Positions 40,101 to 50,571 of a stretch of DNA of 51,009 nt are shown in pieces. Both the position numbers and the translations under genes were made by a program. Every line of letters starts with the position of its first letter. The stretch's first letter is position 1. The stretch is taken from contig CAJNOQ010000433.1 of NCBI GenBank assembly GCA_905250885.1, forward strand, positions 1 through 51,009, in the 5' to 3' direction. The DNA comes from Didymodactylos carnosus (taxonomy: Eukaryota; Rotifera; Eurotatoria; Philodinida; Philodinidae). The notes under the pieces were generated by a model. It was given only the letters and a program-made list of their open reading frames with translations. It ran no database searches and was not told the origin of the DNA.

Positions 40101-40198
40101 ATAGTGAACATGATATGGAATTTGATTATCTGGACGGGTGGGGACCAAAATTTCACAAACTAGCCAATTTGTACATATTAAAAAATGATATGTCTTGA
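25192..40198 (+). CDS. CadN: Classical (type III, CadN-like) cadherin
   Basis: Calcium-dependent adhesion receptor of about 3316 residues. The 21 exons are: 25192-25482, 26941-27696, 27791-28391, 28845-29693, 29746-30367, 30429-30857, 30918-31361, 31426-31755, 31845-31873, 31929-32205, 32264-32524, 32591-32935, 32996-33081, 35113-36225, 36341-36871, 36925-37329, 37399-37725, 37785-38237, 38290-38942, 38994-39537 and 39594-40198. In order: signal peptide; about 14-15 cadherin repeats, marked by linkers such as DVNDEPPIF, DINDNPPIF and DVNDNFPQF (residues ~130-2250); the primitive classic cadherin domain with IRLQDITAEEFI (~2250-2515); EGF; laminin G; EGF; laminin G; two EGF-like modules; a membrane segment (~3080-3103); and a catenin-binding tail with DEIRDNIINYDEEG, PPYDSLQEYAFEG and DYLDGWGPKFHKLANLY. 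This is the non-chordate layout of fly CadN. Oddities are a polybasic insert (exon 11), a Gly/Ser stretch in exon 5, a 2031 bp intron 13 and a 5S-like gene in intron 3. The first repeats are degenerate. Confidence 0.93.
28460..28468 (-). terminator. Pol III T-run terminator of the 5S-like gene
   Basis: Nine consecutive T on the minus strand directly follow the 5S-like sequence, the usual RNA polymerase III termination signal. In AT-rich DNA a chance run is possible. Confidence 0.5.
28469..28587 (-). rRNA. 5S rRNA-like gene or pseudogene in cadherin intron 3
   Basis: Read on the minus strand it starts GCTTACGGCCATACAACGTT and carries GCAACGTCGGGCTTGG, TTAGTACTAGAATGGGTGAC and TTGGAATACC, matching eukaryotic 5S rRNA in order over 119 bases, the usual length. 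Helix I can still form in part (TTACG with CGTAA). The box A region has an extra A (AAGTTAAAGCAACG) and the loop after the first helix is diverged, so it may be a variant, a pseudogene or a 5S-derived retroelement head. A T9 run follows. It lies antisense inside the 453 bp third intron of the cadherin. Confidence 0.8.
33082..35112. other. Oversized cadherin intron 13 (2031 bp), probable insertion
   Basis: Most other introns in this gene are 50-115 bp. The intron splits codon Gly between exons 13 and 14 and has normal GT/AG ends. Inside are a coding-like minus-strand frame at 34035-34232 (NRITLFLFGVPLHGKKLM, then TYQFRRERMKEINKVF) and a plus-strand frame at 33709-33909, neither recognised. Composition is less AT-rich in parts (around 33400 and 34300). 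An inserted, decayed mobile element is the simplest reading, but no terminal repeats were found. Confidence 0.4.
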
Positions 40199-41115
40199 TT
40201 ACGTTTTTCTTCCCTATATTTTTTTCTACTGATAAAATGGATGCGTAACAGTAATTCTTCCCTTTTCACCTAATGGAACTGAATCCATAATTGGTGAGAC
40301 AGAGCATGAGGTGCAGTCTAGACTGAAGTACTAGGAATTTTGACTAGATGCGACAAGAATGTATTATTGATGCTACATATTTCTTAACAGATTTATAATA
40401 CTTAAAGTGAGCAAGGCAAGACTTATAGAAAAAGAGATGAGAGTGGTAAAATGGTAGTTGCAATAATGCTATCGACAACCTTTTCTCGTGAGCAATTGTG
40501 CTGTCCTTCCTATTTTTTCGCTCTATTTTCAGATAAGTAGAGACCAATCTATGATCAGGTGTATTAATAACAATTTTTTGCCTTAAATATTTTGTTCTTC
40601 ATTTTCATTTTTGGATAAATTTTGTTTTTTTCTTTCTCAACGAAATAGTTCCTTTTTGTTGTAACTCAGGTCATTTTTTTTGGATGTTTATGTTCCATAA
40701 GTCAGATACTTATGCTATTTTTTTGCACTATACTAAATCAAGTAATTCTGTGTTTATTAAAAGCAAAATTCTCAGGGTTTTTTTGTTCTAAACGTACAAC
40801 TGCTATCGAAAATGCCTTCATTTTGATTGTCCGCTGATGGATATAGTAACTGATCATCTTCTCATTAGTTTTGGTATACTTCTGCTTGTTTATAGTCACA
40901 GAAAACGTTTTTCAAAGATGATAGGGTGTGAAAGTGTATATTTCTTTATTTTGCTTTTTTACAGTGAAGCTTGTTGATATTATATGCTATGTAACTTCTT
41001 AGTTTTGGTAACGTTCAAAATTCGTTATATGTGATTTAATACAGCTTTTAAAGTTCTACAAATACATATTAAAATAAGTAATTCTGGAGTTGAATTATCA
41101 AGCCAGAAAAATAAA

Positions 41116-41341
41116 ATGGCATACAACAGTGTCGTCCTAATGGTACTACTAATTGTTCTAATGATCATATACGTCCAATGAATTTGGATTATTAATAGAG
41201 AATAACAGTAAACAAGATGTCGAAGACAAACAAATATTCATAATTATATCTATACGAAGAGGATCACCATGTCATTGTCCGTGTTTGCTTCTACTTAACG
41301 ATATACTAAGTCGAAATGATCTTCGAATTATGTGCATATAA
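41116..41341 (+). pseudogene. Possible frameshifted small secreted peptide
   Basis: ATG at 41116 in a good context (AAAATGG) opens a 21-codon hydrophobic frame, MAYNSVVLMVLLIVLMIIYV, ending at TGA 41179-41181. One base out of phase, the next frame runs from about 41174 to TAA 41339-41341 and holds NEFGLLIENNSKQDVEDKQI and then RRGSPCHCPC. A signal peptide followed by a short Cys-containing mature part would be natural if one base were gained or lost. No family is recognised, no intron fits well, and chance cannot be excluded. Confidence 0.3.
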
Positions 41342-41774
41342 ACAACTTCAAGTGCGCAAAATCAATATAATGTTATATAAAGCGTACCTCGATAACGATT
41401 GCTCTATGTATCAGGCGACGACAGCCTTAACTCTATATTGTTCGCATTATTTTATTATTAACATAAACTTCTCAACTATATTATTTCGTGCAACAGATTT
41501 ATGTGTATTTTCTTATCAACAAACAAAGAAGTTAGATCTAATGTCTCGACACAATGCAACAAACAATCATCATCATCATCATTATCATTATCATTATCAT
41601 CATCATCATCAACAGCAATTGAAAAGCTCTAGATAGATAAACTAATGTTAGTTATATAAATATTAGTGGGCATTTCTAATAAGATCTTTTTCTAGAATGG
41701 AACAATCCACGGTGCTTAACAAGTCAATATGAATTTATTCACATTCTCTGACGTGAATACAATACGATTCTGTA

Positions 41775-41830
41775 ATTCCATTACGACTCCGTAATGGAAT
41801 CCTGCGGACCTTCTGTTTTGGCAGGATTCC
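41775..41830. repeat. Two overlapping, mutually exclusive hairpins
   Basis: ATTCCATTACG (41775-41785) pairs with CGTAATGGAAT (41790-41800) across a 4-base loop. GGAATCCTGC (41797-41806), overlapping the first stem, pairs with GCAGGATTCC (41821-41830). Further ATTCC/TCCTG words continue to about 41915. This may be a repeat-derived structured element. Confidence 0.65.
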
Positions 41831-43128
41831 TGAGGGCCTTCGTTGAGACTCCCTACAAAATTCCTCAAAAGTCACATTTACAGAAAAACTTTCAGAAATC
41901 CTCCGCGACTCCTGATGAAAGTACACAAGACACATTCACCTTTTTGTTTTGCTGAGACAAATGATAGAATATGAGAACTACTTGTTTGATAACAAATTTT
42001 CAAATTTTTTCGTCACATGAGTGGTTCATTACGAAAAGGTCGACTTATAATAGCCTAGACTGGGACGGTGCTTCCATTTTTTTATGAGAATCAACACCGG
42101 TTCCAATCGTTACCAGAATGAGTAGGTTTGTATGTTTTCCGATATGTTCTTGATTGGAATCGATTAGTGCCGTTAATTATTTAGTCTCAGCTTTCATTTA
42201 ACCAAGCAGATGGAATACTAAAATGCTAACCTAAAAGTAGGCAATAAACAAAAAAGAGCTATGAAAAGTTTTTTCAGCAGGAAAAGGATTTTTCCGGGAT
42301 TGTTCACTATGTAAGAAGAGAAAAAAAAACTCGATTTTCGTCGTCTCAATCCGAAAAACAATGTGAATTCCCGATTTTTAAAGTGAATGTCCACTTTGCT
42401 TCTACGAGTCACTAATCATCAGAAACGTTGAGATAGTGTATAGTTATGAATGAGCCATATTCACATCCTGATGAGGTCGCTACATACAGGCATTGTTTTT
42501 TTGTGTCCTGTCTACACACTACACGCATTCATACGGCCAGCTATTACTTGTCTACATGCATTTTCGGCTTGGCTAAAAAACGTTTATCATGACGACGTGC
42601 CAACCAATGAAATTTGTTTTAATTTACTTTCACATTCGTTGGTGCCGTTGTTCGAGTCCGTTAGAATTATTTCTGTCGTCTTTTTATTGAGAATTTTCCT
42701 TATATTATAATACATCTTCTTGTATAGGACTAGTCACTTGTGAATACCACCTGTATTGCGCAATCTCACACCTATCAAAAAAACGCAGAAGGAGAACAAA
42801 GTTAGGTGTATTTCTGTGTTCAAACATTTTTTTCTGCATTGCAACAGAATGCTTCTCTATGAATATGTTGTCTTATTGATAAGCTTGTTTCTTTAGGACA
42901 AAACAGGCAGACACCGACAGTTTAAAAGAAAAAGCTTATGTTGCTACTTCTTGCATCGGTCACAGGAAAAGTTTTTTATTCTGTGATCCTACCTCTTTAC
43001 TAAGTGAAAATAGATCGTGTTGTAAAAGCTGTGAAGTTTCGGTTTAGACAGGCAGTCTGTTTTTCGTCGTTCTGATCAGAGAACATTAATATCTGTTGTT
43101 ATCCGCTACGAAAGAGGGATTCCAGTTT

Positions 43129-43142
43129 ATCTTTTCTTATAG
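43129..43142 (+). promoter_or_regulatory. Putative trans-splice acceptor of XPC
   Basis: ATCTTTTCTTATAG ends 24 bases before the XPC ATG, with no coding exon upstream. A second AG (CTCAG) lies one base from the ATG and is an alternative acceptor. Confidence 0.35.
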
Positions 43143-43166
43143 GATTCGTACTGATTACGTCTCAGC

Positions 43167-46100
43167 ATGCCTGATGTACGTCAATCAACGCGTTTGAAAA
43201 AACCAGTGCTAACACCAACAACTACTGATCAAAATGGCGGCGATAATGGTGAAATTCAAGAGCCAAAAAAATCATTATCAAAATTACCAAAACGAAAACG
43301 ATCGGAAAAAGTCGACGATAGTCCTCAGGAAAAAAAGAAAACATCACCTTATTTCTCAAAATCGCCAATAAAAATTGAAAGTATCAGAAAATCATCATTG
43401 AAAATTGAACGTTTATCATCAACGGATAGTGAAATGAAGATCGAAGAGAAGAAGAATAAAAAAAAAAACACTCTTAGAAAAGAACCAAAGTCAAAAGCAA
43501 CACTAACAACTGAAGCAAATCAGAAGTCAAAAGTGGTTAAAAAAGGTCCAACAAAAAAACCAGCTACCGTAACAACAGTAGAAGTGATAGATGACAATGA
43601 TTCAAGTATGGATACAGAAAATCGAACGGCTATTTCGAATGAAAGCAATTCAACGAAAGGTATGTTGAAGAGAAAAATGATCACTATAGTATGATGTAAT
43701 TAAGAACAGCAGTATTAGTGCACATGTTTTTCAGGAATAAACTTGTATCACTAATCTGCGTTGTTGTGTTCTTAAGTGGATTCATTCTTTGATTTTCTCT
43801 TCAATCTTTTCTGTTTGCTTTTCATCTTTAGGTCAAGCAACTTTTTCTGATTCTGATTCTGATTCTGATGGTGGTTGGGAAGATGTTAAAAGTCATCCAG
43901 TTCCAGCTGAATTATTATTGGCCAATGGTTTGAATCCTAATGATGGTAGTCATTTATTGTCAGATAAACATAAAAATGGTATAGAAATTGAGTTAAATGA
44001 AGATGAAATATCCAATGGAAAAAAGAAGAAAGAAATGACAATGGAACAATATTTACAACGTCATTTAAATCGTGTAGCAAAAGCAAGAATTCTTCGTTTT
44101 CATAAGTTACATCTTGTATTTCTATTGGCACATGGTTTTTATATAAAAAAATTATTAAATTTACAAATATTAAAAGCATTGTTTTATTCAATGTTAGATG
44201 ATGAACATGTTCGAAAATTATCGTACTCACCAAAAAAAACAAATCCAAATGATTTACATCGTCTATTAAAGTATTTCAATGAACTATTTACTGTTGACCA
44301 AGAAATACGAGATGAAGTAAGCAAGAAAGTGAAGTAGAATAAAGTATGAGACGTTAATTTTCGGTTTATTTAGAATATAACATTACATCGTAAATCTTTA
44401 TTTACACAAATAATATCATCTTTAAAAGAAAAATCTACCCCGTCCTCGTCAATTCGTACATTTTTGTTTATTATTTACGCACGATTACTGAATTATGATG
44501 TTCGTCTGGCATTTACAGCTGATGTTTATCGATTGAAACCAGATAAACAACAAAAGTTAAATATTCCACATGGAAGTCTAGTAAAGAATATCAAAAAACA
44601 ACAACAACAAAATTTTGATGTTGATATTGAAGATGTAACACCCAAAAAAGAACGCTCATTATCAACCAAATTAACAAATAGTGTTAGTAGTAACAAAACC
44701 ACAGTAAGAATAAGTGATTTGATCTAATTTAGTATCGCGGAGAATTAAGTGTAACAATTGTGTTGTGAATTTTACAGCAGAATATGTTCACCAGTTGTCA
44801 TCTGTAAAAGTTTCTCGTTGAACTAAATAGAGTGCAGGCAGATATTATTTCGGACGATAAAGTTCATTTTTCTAAGATAGACAAATAAAATCCTTTATCA
44901 ACTTGTTCTTGCTATTATTCTGTGAATAGTAGTCAGCAGCTAAAGTAGAAGTCAAACAGTGTAAGTTTTTCAGAAAGCAACATATTAAGTAAGAAACTAC
45001 AACTTGCTTCTGTTCTTTGATACTCATTCTCTGTCGTTTCTTAAAGATTATTGAATTGCTGTTTCCTTTGGTTTCTAGCGCGGTGGACGTCGTTCATGTA
45101 TCAAAAAAACAACATACGCTGAAGAACGTGATCAAGATTCAGATATTCAAAGTGTTGTTTCACTTGTATCTACAGATGTTCCAAGTGAAAGACTGACAGA
45201 AAGTGAAGATGAAGAAGCTAATGATTTCATTAAACGAAAGCCAATAAATAGTAAATCCAAATTAACCATGAAGAAAAAGTTATCAACATCATGTACTACT
45301 GATACAAGTCGTTTACATTCAGCTGATCATTCACATGATTTAAAACGTGTTCGATCGACTTTAACCATAGAAAAAAATAATCAGGCCATATCACCCGATC
45401 GTTCTTCGAAAGCAACAAAAGCAGCATCAAGAGAAAATAAACGATCGTTGTATTATTGGTGTGAAGTCTATTTAGGTAAGCTAATGTGTGTCATGTTGTT
45501 TAATTTGAGATATGTAACATCTTTTTTTCTTGTTTAGAAACAAATATTGAATATGGTTATGTAACAGTTGATTTGAATACAAATCAAATTAATTTAAGTG
45601 AACAACTAGAAAAAGAAGTTGATTTTCCTATTATTTATGCATTTTCATTTGATATGAATCATTTTTATTTCAAAGAAGTAACACAACGATATTCAGATTC
45701 CTGGATAGATAAGTATCGAAAACAACATATTCAACATAAGTCTATTGATCCAAAATGGTGGGCAAAACTAGGCAAACGATTTGCACCAAAAGATAAAAAA
45801 AAAGGAAAAATGGCAAAGATGGAAGATCAAAGTATTGAGAGTATGTATAAATGATGGGTTTTTGGTCTCATTTTTCTTGCATTTATACCGCTGTACTCGA
45901 TAGTTAAATTTTTCTTAAAAAATATTCAGTAATTAATTATTTTTCTCTGTTTTGTTTTTCCAGATCAGTTGCTCCGTAAACCAATCCCAGCATCAAAGGC
46001 TAGTCTCAAAGGTCATCCATTGTATATTTTACAAAGTCATTTATTAAAATTTGAATCTGTTTATCCAAATGAAACACCACCAGTCGGTTATCTGGGTAAA

Positions 46101-47035
46101 GATAGAGAACCGATTTATCCACGAGATAAAGTTGTGACATTATGTTCAAAACAAACGTGGTTAAAAGAAGCAAGAATGGTAATGGATAATGAAGAACCAT
46201 ATAAAATTGTTCTAGGACGTATTACAAATGTAAGAACAATAATTATCATGTTTTTCCTACGTTATGAAATTTATGAATTTTTAGAGTGCCAAAAAAGCCG
46301 GTAGAACGGAACGTCCAGAGTTACAATTATTTGGTTTGTGGCAAACAACAACATTTATTCCCCCAGTAGCACATGGTAAGTGACGCTAATTTCATGACAA
46401 AAGATCTGATTGATTTTCTTCATTAGTGGCTTGTTTACTTATTTTGTACGGTGAAAAATTGAGAGACAGTTTTTTCTATTTATCGATGGGAGTAATTACT
46501 CGAGTGTAAGCCTTAAATATCAAGAAAACGTTGAATTTGAGTTCTCTGTTACTAGTCAATCTCTTATTTACTTTCAGATGGTATTGTTCCAAAAAATGAA
46601 TATGGTAATGTTGATTTGTTTAAACCTGAAATGATACCGACCGGTTGTGTACATATTGATTTACCCAATATAAAACGTATTTGTGGAAAGTTAGGAATTG
46701 ATTATGGTGAAGCAATAACAGGTTTTGATGCACATCATGGCATGTCAATACCAAGAAAAGAAGGTGTAGTGATCTGTCGTGAATTTGAACATAGAGTACA
46801 TGAAGCTCTAGAAGAATATGAACAAAAACAAATTGAAAAAGAAATAAAGAAAAGAGATGAACGAATTTATAGTAATTGGAAAAAATTAATTAAAGCAGCT
46901 ATTATTCGTGAACAATTAAAACATAAATATGCGACAACAACAGCACCAGCACACGGTGGAGAATTAGCCACGGATGCAAAATATCAATGGCCAAAAGTAC
47001 CATCTCAAGAGGAAGATGAAGAGAATGAGTTGTGA
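43167..47035 (+). CDS. XPC: XPC/Rad4 DNA damage recognition protein
   Basis: Nuclear sensor that starts global-genome nucleotide excision repair by binding helix-distorting lesions, with RAD23 and centrin as partners. Eight exons (43167-43659, 43832-44316, 44374-44703, 45079-45475, 45538-45840, 45964-46229, 46285-46375 and 46578-47035) give about 940 residues. The first 160 residues are Lys/Ser-rich and disordered (nuclear-localisation-like KLPKRKR). An acidic Ser-Asp run and GGWEDVKSHP lead into the transglutaminase-like region: QRHLNRVAKARILRFHKLH, FTVDQEI, and, after a basic/acidic linker, YYWCEVYL, FKEVTQRYSDSWIDKYR and PKWWAKL. The BHD1-3 modules follow: LKGHPLYILQSHLLKFESVY, REPIYPRDKVVTL, WLKEARMV, LFGLWQTTTFIPPVA, GIVPKNEYGNVDLFKPEMIP and EAITGFDAHHG. 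The acidic tail may bind centrin or TFIIH; that is inference. Identity is nearly certain. Confidence 0.94.
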
Positions 47036-48038
47036 GCGTAGTGCGAGATATGTGTTTATGTAAATTGCTTATTACAAGTTCGATTTTTCTATTTTTATCG
47101 GTATAATATTGTGTGTCTTTTTCTAGTATTTTACTTGACACATGTACATATTGAACAGACATCTTCCTATTCCTATTATTTTTTCTGTGAAACTACATTT
47201 ACTAGTCAAGCATATTTTTGGTGTTTATTATCGTCCTTTTTTTTAATTCTTGTGTTAAATAATTAAATGAAATTCGAAAATAAATTCTAATGAGATTGGC
47301 GTGCATGAAACATTTTTATTTTAATGTTCCAGATCAAATATATGTCTTTTTGTGACTCTGTTTGACTATGCTACTGGTTTTCACATAATGTTTTGATTGG
47401 ACGAACATTCCTGTGCAATAAGGATAATTTCAGGTACGCAAGGACATTCAATTATTCTGAAATGGTTAGTTAGTTAACAGTGGTTAAGAAGCATTTTTAT
47501 CGTACAAAACTCAATCTTATATGCAACACGTTTAGAAATCTTTGTATTTAATATCTAACCAACATTTAGGGCTTTTTTATGTATCAGAGGAATTCATTTT
47601 TATCTAAAAGCATTTTAAAAAGAATATTAGTCAGAATACTCGGGATAGAAGTTATTAGTGTGAAATTCGCCCATAGAATTGGAATTTTGCTTAGATCTTT
47701 TGGATCTTGAATAGTTAAAAAATTTCCTAGTTGTACATCCATTTATAATCAAACGCTAACCATCCATGATCCATACTTCAAATAGATTAGTATATAAATA
47801 AATACGTTCATTAGAGTACAGACAAACACTTAAGGGGGTGTCTGTTTTGATCTTTATCTTCCTCAGACTGTGTCTTTCCTCAATATAAAGTTCGATTTGT
47901 CTATTCCTTCGCGCTTCACGAACAAAAGGGTCCTAAGGGCCTCTTGTTTTATTCTCAATGAGCTCAGAAAGTCTCTGTTAAATATAGAAGTGAAATATTG
48001 TTATCAGACGAAAATGAAAAGAAAATATATATAGTATG
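47036..48038. other. XPC 3' flank and spacer, no gene seen
   Basis: Probably starts with the XPC 3'UTR. An imperfect hairpin lies at 47921-47952 (AACAAAAGGGTCC with GGGCCTCTTGTTT). No coding region is supported. Confidence 0.45.
47279..47284 (+). other. Candidate XPC polyadenylation signal
   Basis: AATAAA lies 244 bases after the XPC stop codon. It is the first clear canonical hexamer noticed downstream, but such hexamers are frequent in this base composition. Confidence 0.4.
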
Positions 48039-48438
48039 GCCATAATCACTAACTCTGCTACCGTAAAAGTGATTCCGACGCTTTTTTCCGCCAATAGCTC
48101 GCCCTTATATCTTTCGAACAAAATGAGCTCTCACTTGTCTGGTTCTGTGAAGAAAAGTGTGCTTAACAAAATGAAGTGTATCGAAGCTTTGTACAATCGT
48201 TGACTATATTGAAGAATACTCTGTTTTAAAAAAGATTTAAAATTAGTGCTGAATATTGTCTGTCACGATTATTTCGTAATCAACAATTGTACAGCTTCGA
48301 TACACTTCATTTTGTTAAGCACACTTTTCTTCACAAAACAAGACAAGTGAAAGCTTTGTTCGAAAGATATAAGGGCGAGCTATTAGCAGAAAAAAGCGTC
48401 GGAATCACTTTTACGGTAGCAGAGTTAGTGATTATGGC
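48039..48438. mobile_element. 400 bp snapback MITE
   Basis: Left arm 48039-48202 and right arm 48281-48438 are inverted copies. The outer 49 or so bases are identical (GCCATAATCACTAACTCTGC onward), and the inner parts have a few mismatches and small indels. The spacer is 78 bp. Transcribed, it would fold into one long hairpin. The short frame inside the right arm has no support as a gene. Terminal core TAACTCTGCTAYCGTAA is shared with sites at 108-134 and 23860-24200. Arm identity suggests a fairly young copy. Confidence 0.82.
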
Positions 48439-49090
48439 TCAGTTAATTAATGAGACAAATGGCTCCGCTAAATAAGCCATCTAGACGCGATACTATTACC
48501 ACTACTTTCGCTTTACTATTTTCCCTCTCATTCCTCGAGTATATTTAAAAAGAAAAGAAGAGTAAAAGCAATCAAGGAATTCCTCGAAAGAGGATGTTTT
48601 CTGTGGCATCAAAGTTAAAACCCATTTTCAGCTTTCGCGCAACACCCTTTTTCCTATAGAGTAGCACGAAAATAATAAAAATCTTTTCTTAAAACCAAAA
48701 ATAGACAGAAGTTCTGCAACTCGTGCTCGAGAGGAACTTTGATTGAGATGGATGTGTGTGTGTGTGTGTGTATGATTTGCACACAACTCGATGTGAAGAT
48801 CAGATACATCGTTTATTAAAATGTTTGCTTACTAATTTATATGTATTGAAAAGAAGAAAAGAAAGTACAAATTTTAAAAACATAAATAAAAGTTTTCTCA
48901 ACATGTAATGGGCCCAACCGCTTTGTTGAATCAAATAAACTATATTTAGATCAAGTTCTTATTTGTGAAAAAAATAAAATTTTTAATTGAATAAAAATAA
49001 ATGTAAAGAAAAAAGTAGAGGATGTAGTTATAAGTAATCTTGTTTCTTAAATTCGTTTGTGAAATATAGGCAGACTAATCCGTCTGCTTA
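48439..49090. other. Spacer with GT microsatellite, no gene seen
   Basis: Holds a (GT)n run at 48753-48772 and A-rich sequence. It includes the 3' flank of the minus-strand secreted-protein gene. Confidence 0.45.
48753..48772. repeat. (TG)n microsatellite
   Basis: About ten uninterrupted TG units are read directly. Confidence 0.85.
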
Positions 49091-50571
49091 CTATTCACTG
49101 TCAAACAGTTGTTCACTATCATCGTCATCATCGGGTTGTTGTTCAAATTCCTAAAATTTTTTGAAACAAAATGATAATAAAAATATGGCATAAATAATTA
49201 AGTTTTTGTTTCTAATAACATACATAAGCATTCATGGTTCGTTTATTATAGTTCTTTTTACAACAATATTCTTGTTTACCAAAACCACCTGAAAATAAGA
49301 AATATCTAAAGCTGCAGCATTGTTCTTGACAGAGACATATTTAGATTAAAAAAACAAATTTAAAAAAGTCAACTTCACCGATAAAACTAAAACTTTTAGA
49401 AAAACGTCTATTCTCTACTATAATCAATCAACCATCGTTCATATTGTCCACTACTCGATCTGTGTTATACGAATACTTCTTTTTCTTTGAATTATAAGAG
49501 AGAGTAAACAACTTTTTAACGTTGCAGACAAAAGTTAATTTATGAAAAGATTTTTCGTTTTAACAGATGATAATTATTGATTATAAAAATAGTTCTCTTA
49601 TTTTTGATGATCCTGACGAAAGAATAAGAAAATAAAACCTTCAAAAAGTTTATTTCAATAGAAATAAATATTATGACAAAGAGAAGATTTTAATGGCTCT
49701 TTTTAGTGGAAATTGAATTTTTGAGATAGTAGAAGCCAATAATCGAAAATGAAATTTTTTCTGGCAAAAATTCATTAAATTTGCTTTTATTGTGCAAAAG
49801 AAATCTGTATCTTCTTTCATCTTCAGCTAGTCGAGAACCATATTACAACATCTTTCAACTTGCACGATAGTGTTCGTCTTAAAACTAAGCTCATCAGAAG
49901 AATGATTTCTAAACAAAATTTTTACCATGTACATTTTCATACTCATAGACATTAATTCTTGATCAGTTAAAATCTTTTGTTCTTCCACAATCGACATTAT
50001 TTCGAAATAAAAATTGTGTTTGTGCTAGAAATCTGTGGAACAAACTTTTCCTGTCTCGAAATCCTGCATTTCAGATCCACTGGATTTATTGCTTGTCCTG
50101 AAATCCTGTAGTCCAGATCCCACAGTGAGCTCGGAACAAACAGAATTATCTCGTAGACCTCTTGATCGCATACTATGACCATCGTAGTCGATAAAATGCA
50201 AAAAGAAACGCTTTTATACAACATTTTTAACGATTCGATCAAAACCGTTCAACGTTTTTTGTGAAAATAATTTTGCACATTTCATGCGACAGTATAGCAA
50301 CCATAACAATTGAGCATATATAATACTTGTTTACTTACCCATACATTTGCCCCAATCTTTTGTATATGTACCTTAAACAAACAAAGTATCATTTAATAAT
50401 GGAGAAGTATTGTCTTTTGAATGAAAACAAAAACTAACCTGGTGGACACCAAGAGTCAGCCGAATGGGCATGACAACCAAGCCAATAACAACTATCACCA
50501 TTAATAACTAATGAATTTGCAATTAGTAAATATGCAACAAGCAAAATCAAATTTATCATTTGCCTTGTCAT
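49091..50571 (-). CDS. Small secreted cysteine-rich protein with acidic tail
   Basis: Not recognised as a named family. Four minus-strand exons (50571-50439, 50371-50339, 49288-49224 and 49150-49091) join in phase with GT/AG introns to encode 96 residues. Residues 1-25 form a signal peptide (MTRQMINLILLVAYLLIANS then LVING). The mature part has six cysteines at 28, 33, 42, 54, 64 and 65 (SCYWLGC, WCPPG, GKCMGGFGKQEYCC), a spacing like small disulfide-knotted extracellular domains. A Lys/Asn-rich linker and a very acidic C-terminus (QQPDDDDDSEQLFDSE) follow. Exons were found only by splicing by eye. Intron 2 is 1050 bp, far longer than its neighbours. The function is unknown; a secreted structural, antimicrobial or signalling role is possible. 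Confidence 0.72.

Larger units (their letters stand above)
40199..43128. other. Intergenic between cadherin and XPC
   Basis: Starts with the cadherin 3'UTR. A possible broken small secreted-peptide gene (41116-41341) and a cluster of hairpins (41775-41830) are described separately. The frame at 41316-41636 owes its length to ATC/CAT repeats (His/Tyr-rich), and the frame at 42450-42710 shows no domain; neither is supported as a gene. Confidence 0.45.

Noticed and set aside
41316-41636. 106-codon frame ending in a His/Tyr-rich run
   Set aside because: The last third is a CAT/TAT microsatellite, and the first part lacks any recognisable feature.
42450-42710. 86-codon hydrophobic frame
   Set aside because: No domain, no acceptor or exon pattern, and AT-rich random-like composition.
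48287-48475. 62-codon frame in the snapback element
   Set aside because: It lies mostly within the right inverted arm and runs past its end; there is no reason to think it is translated.
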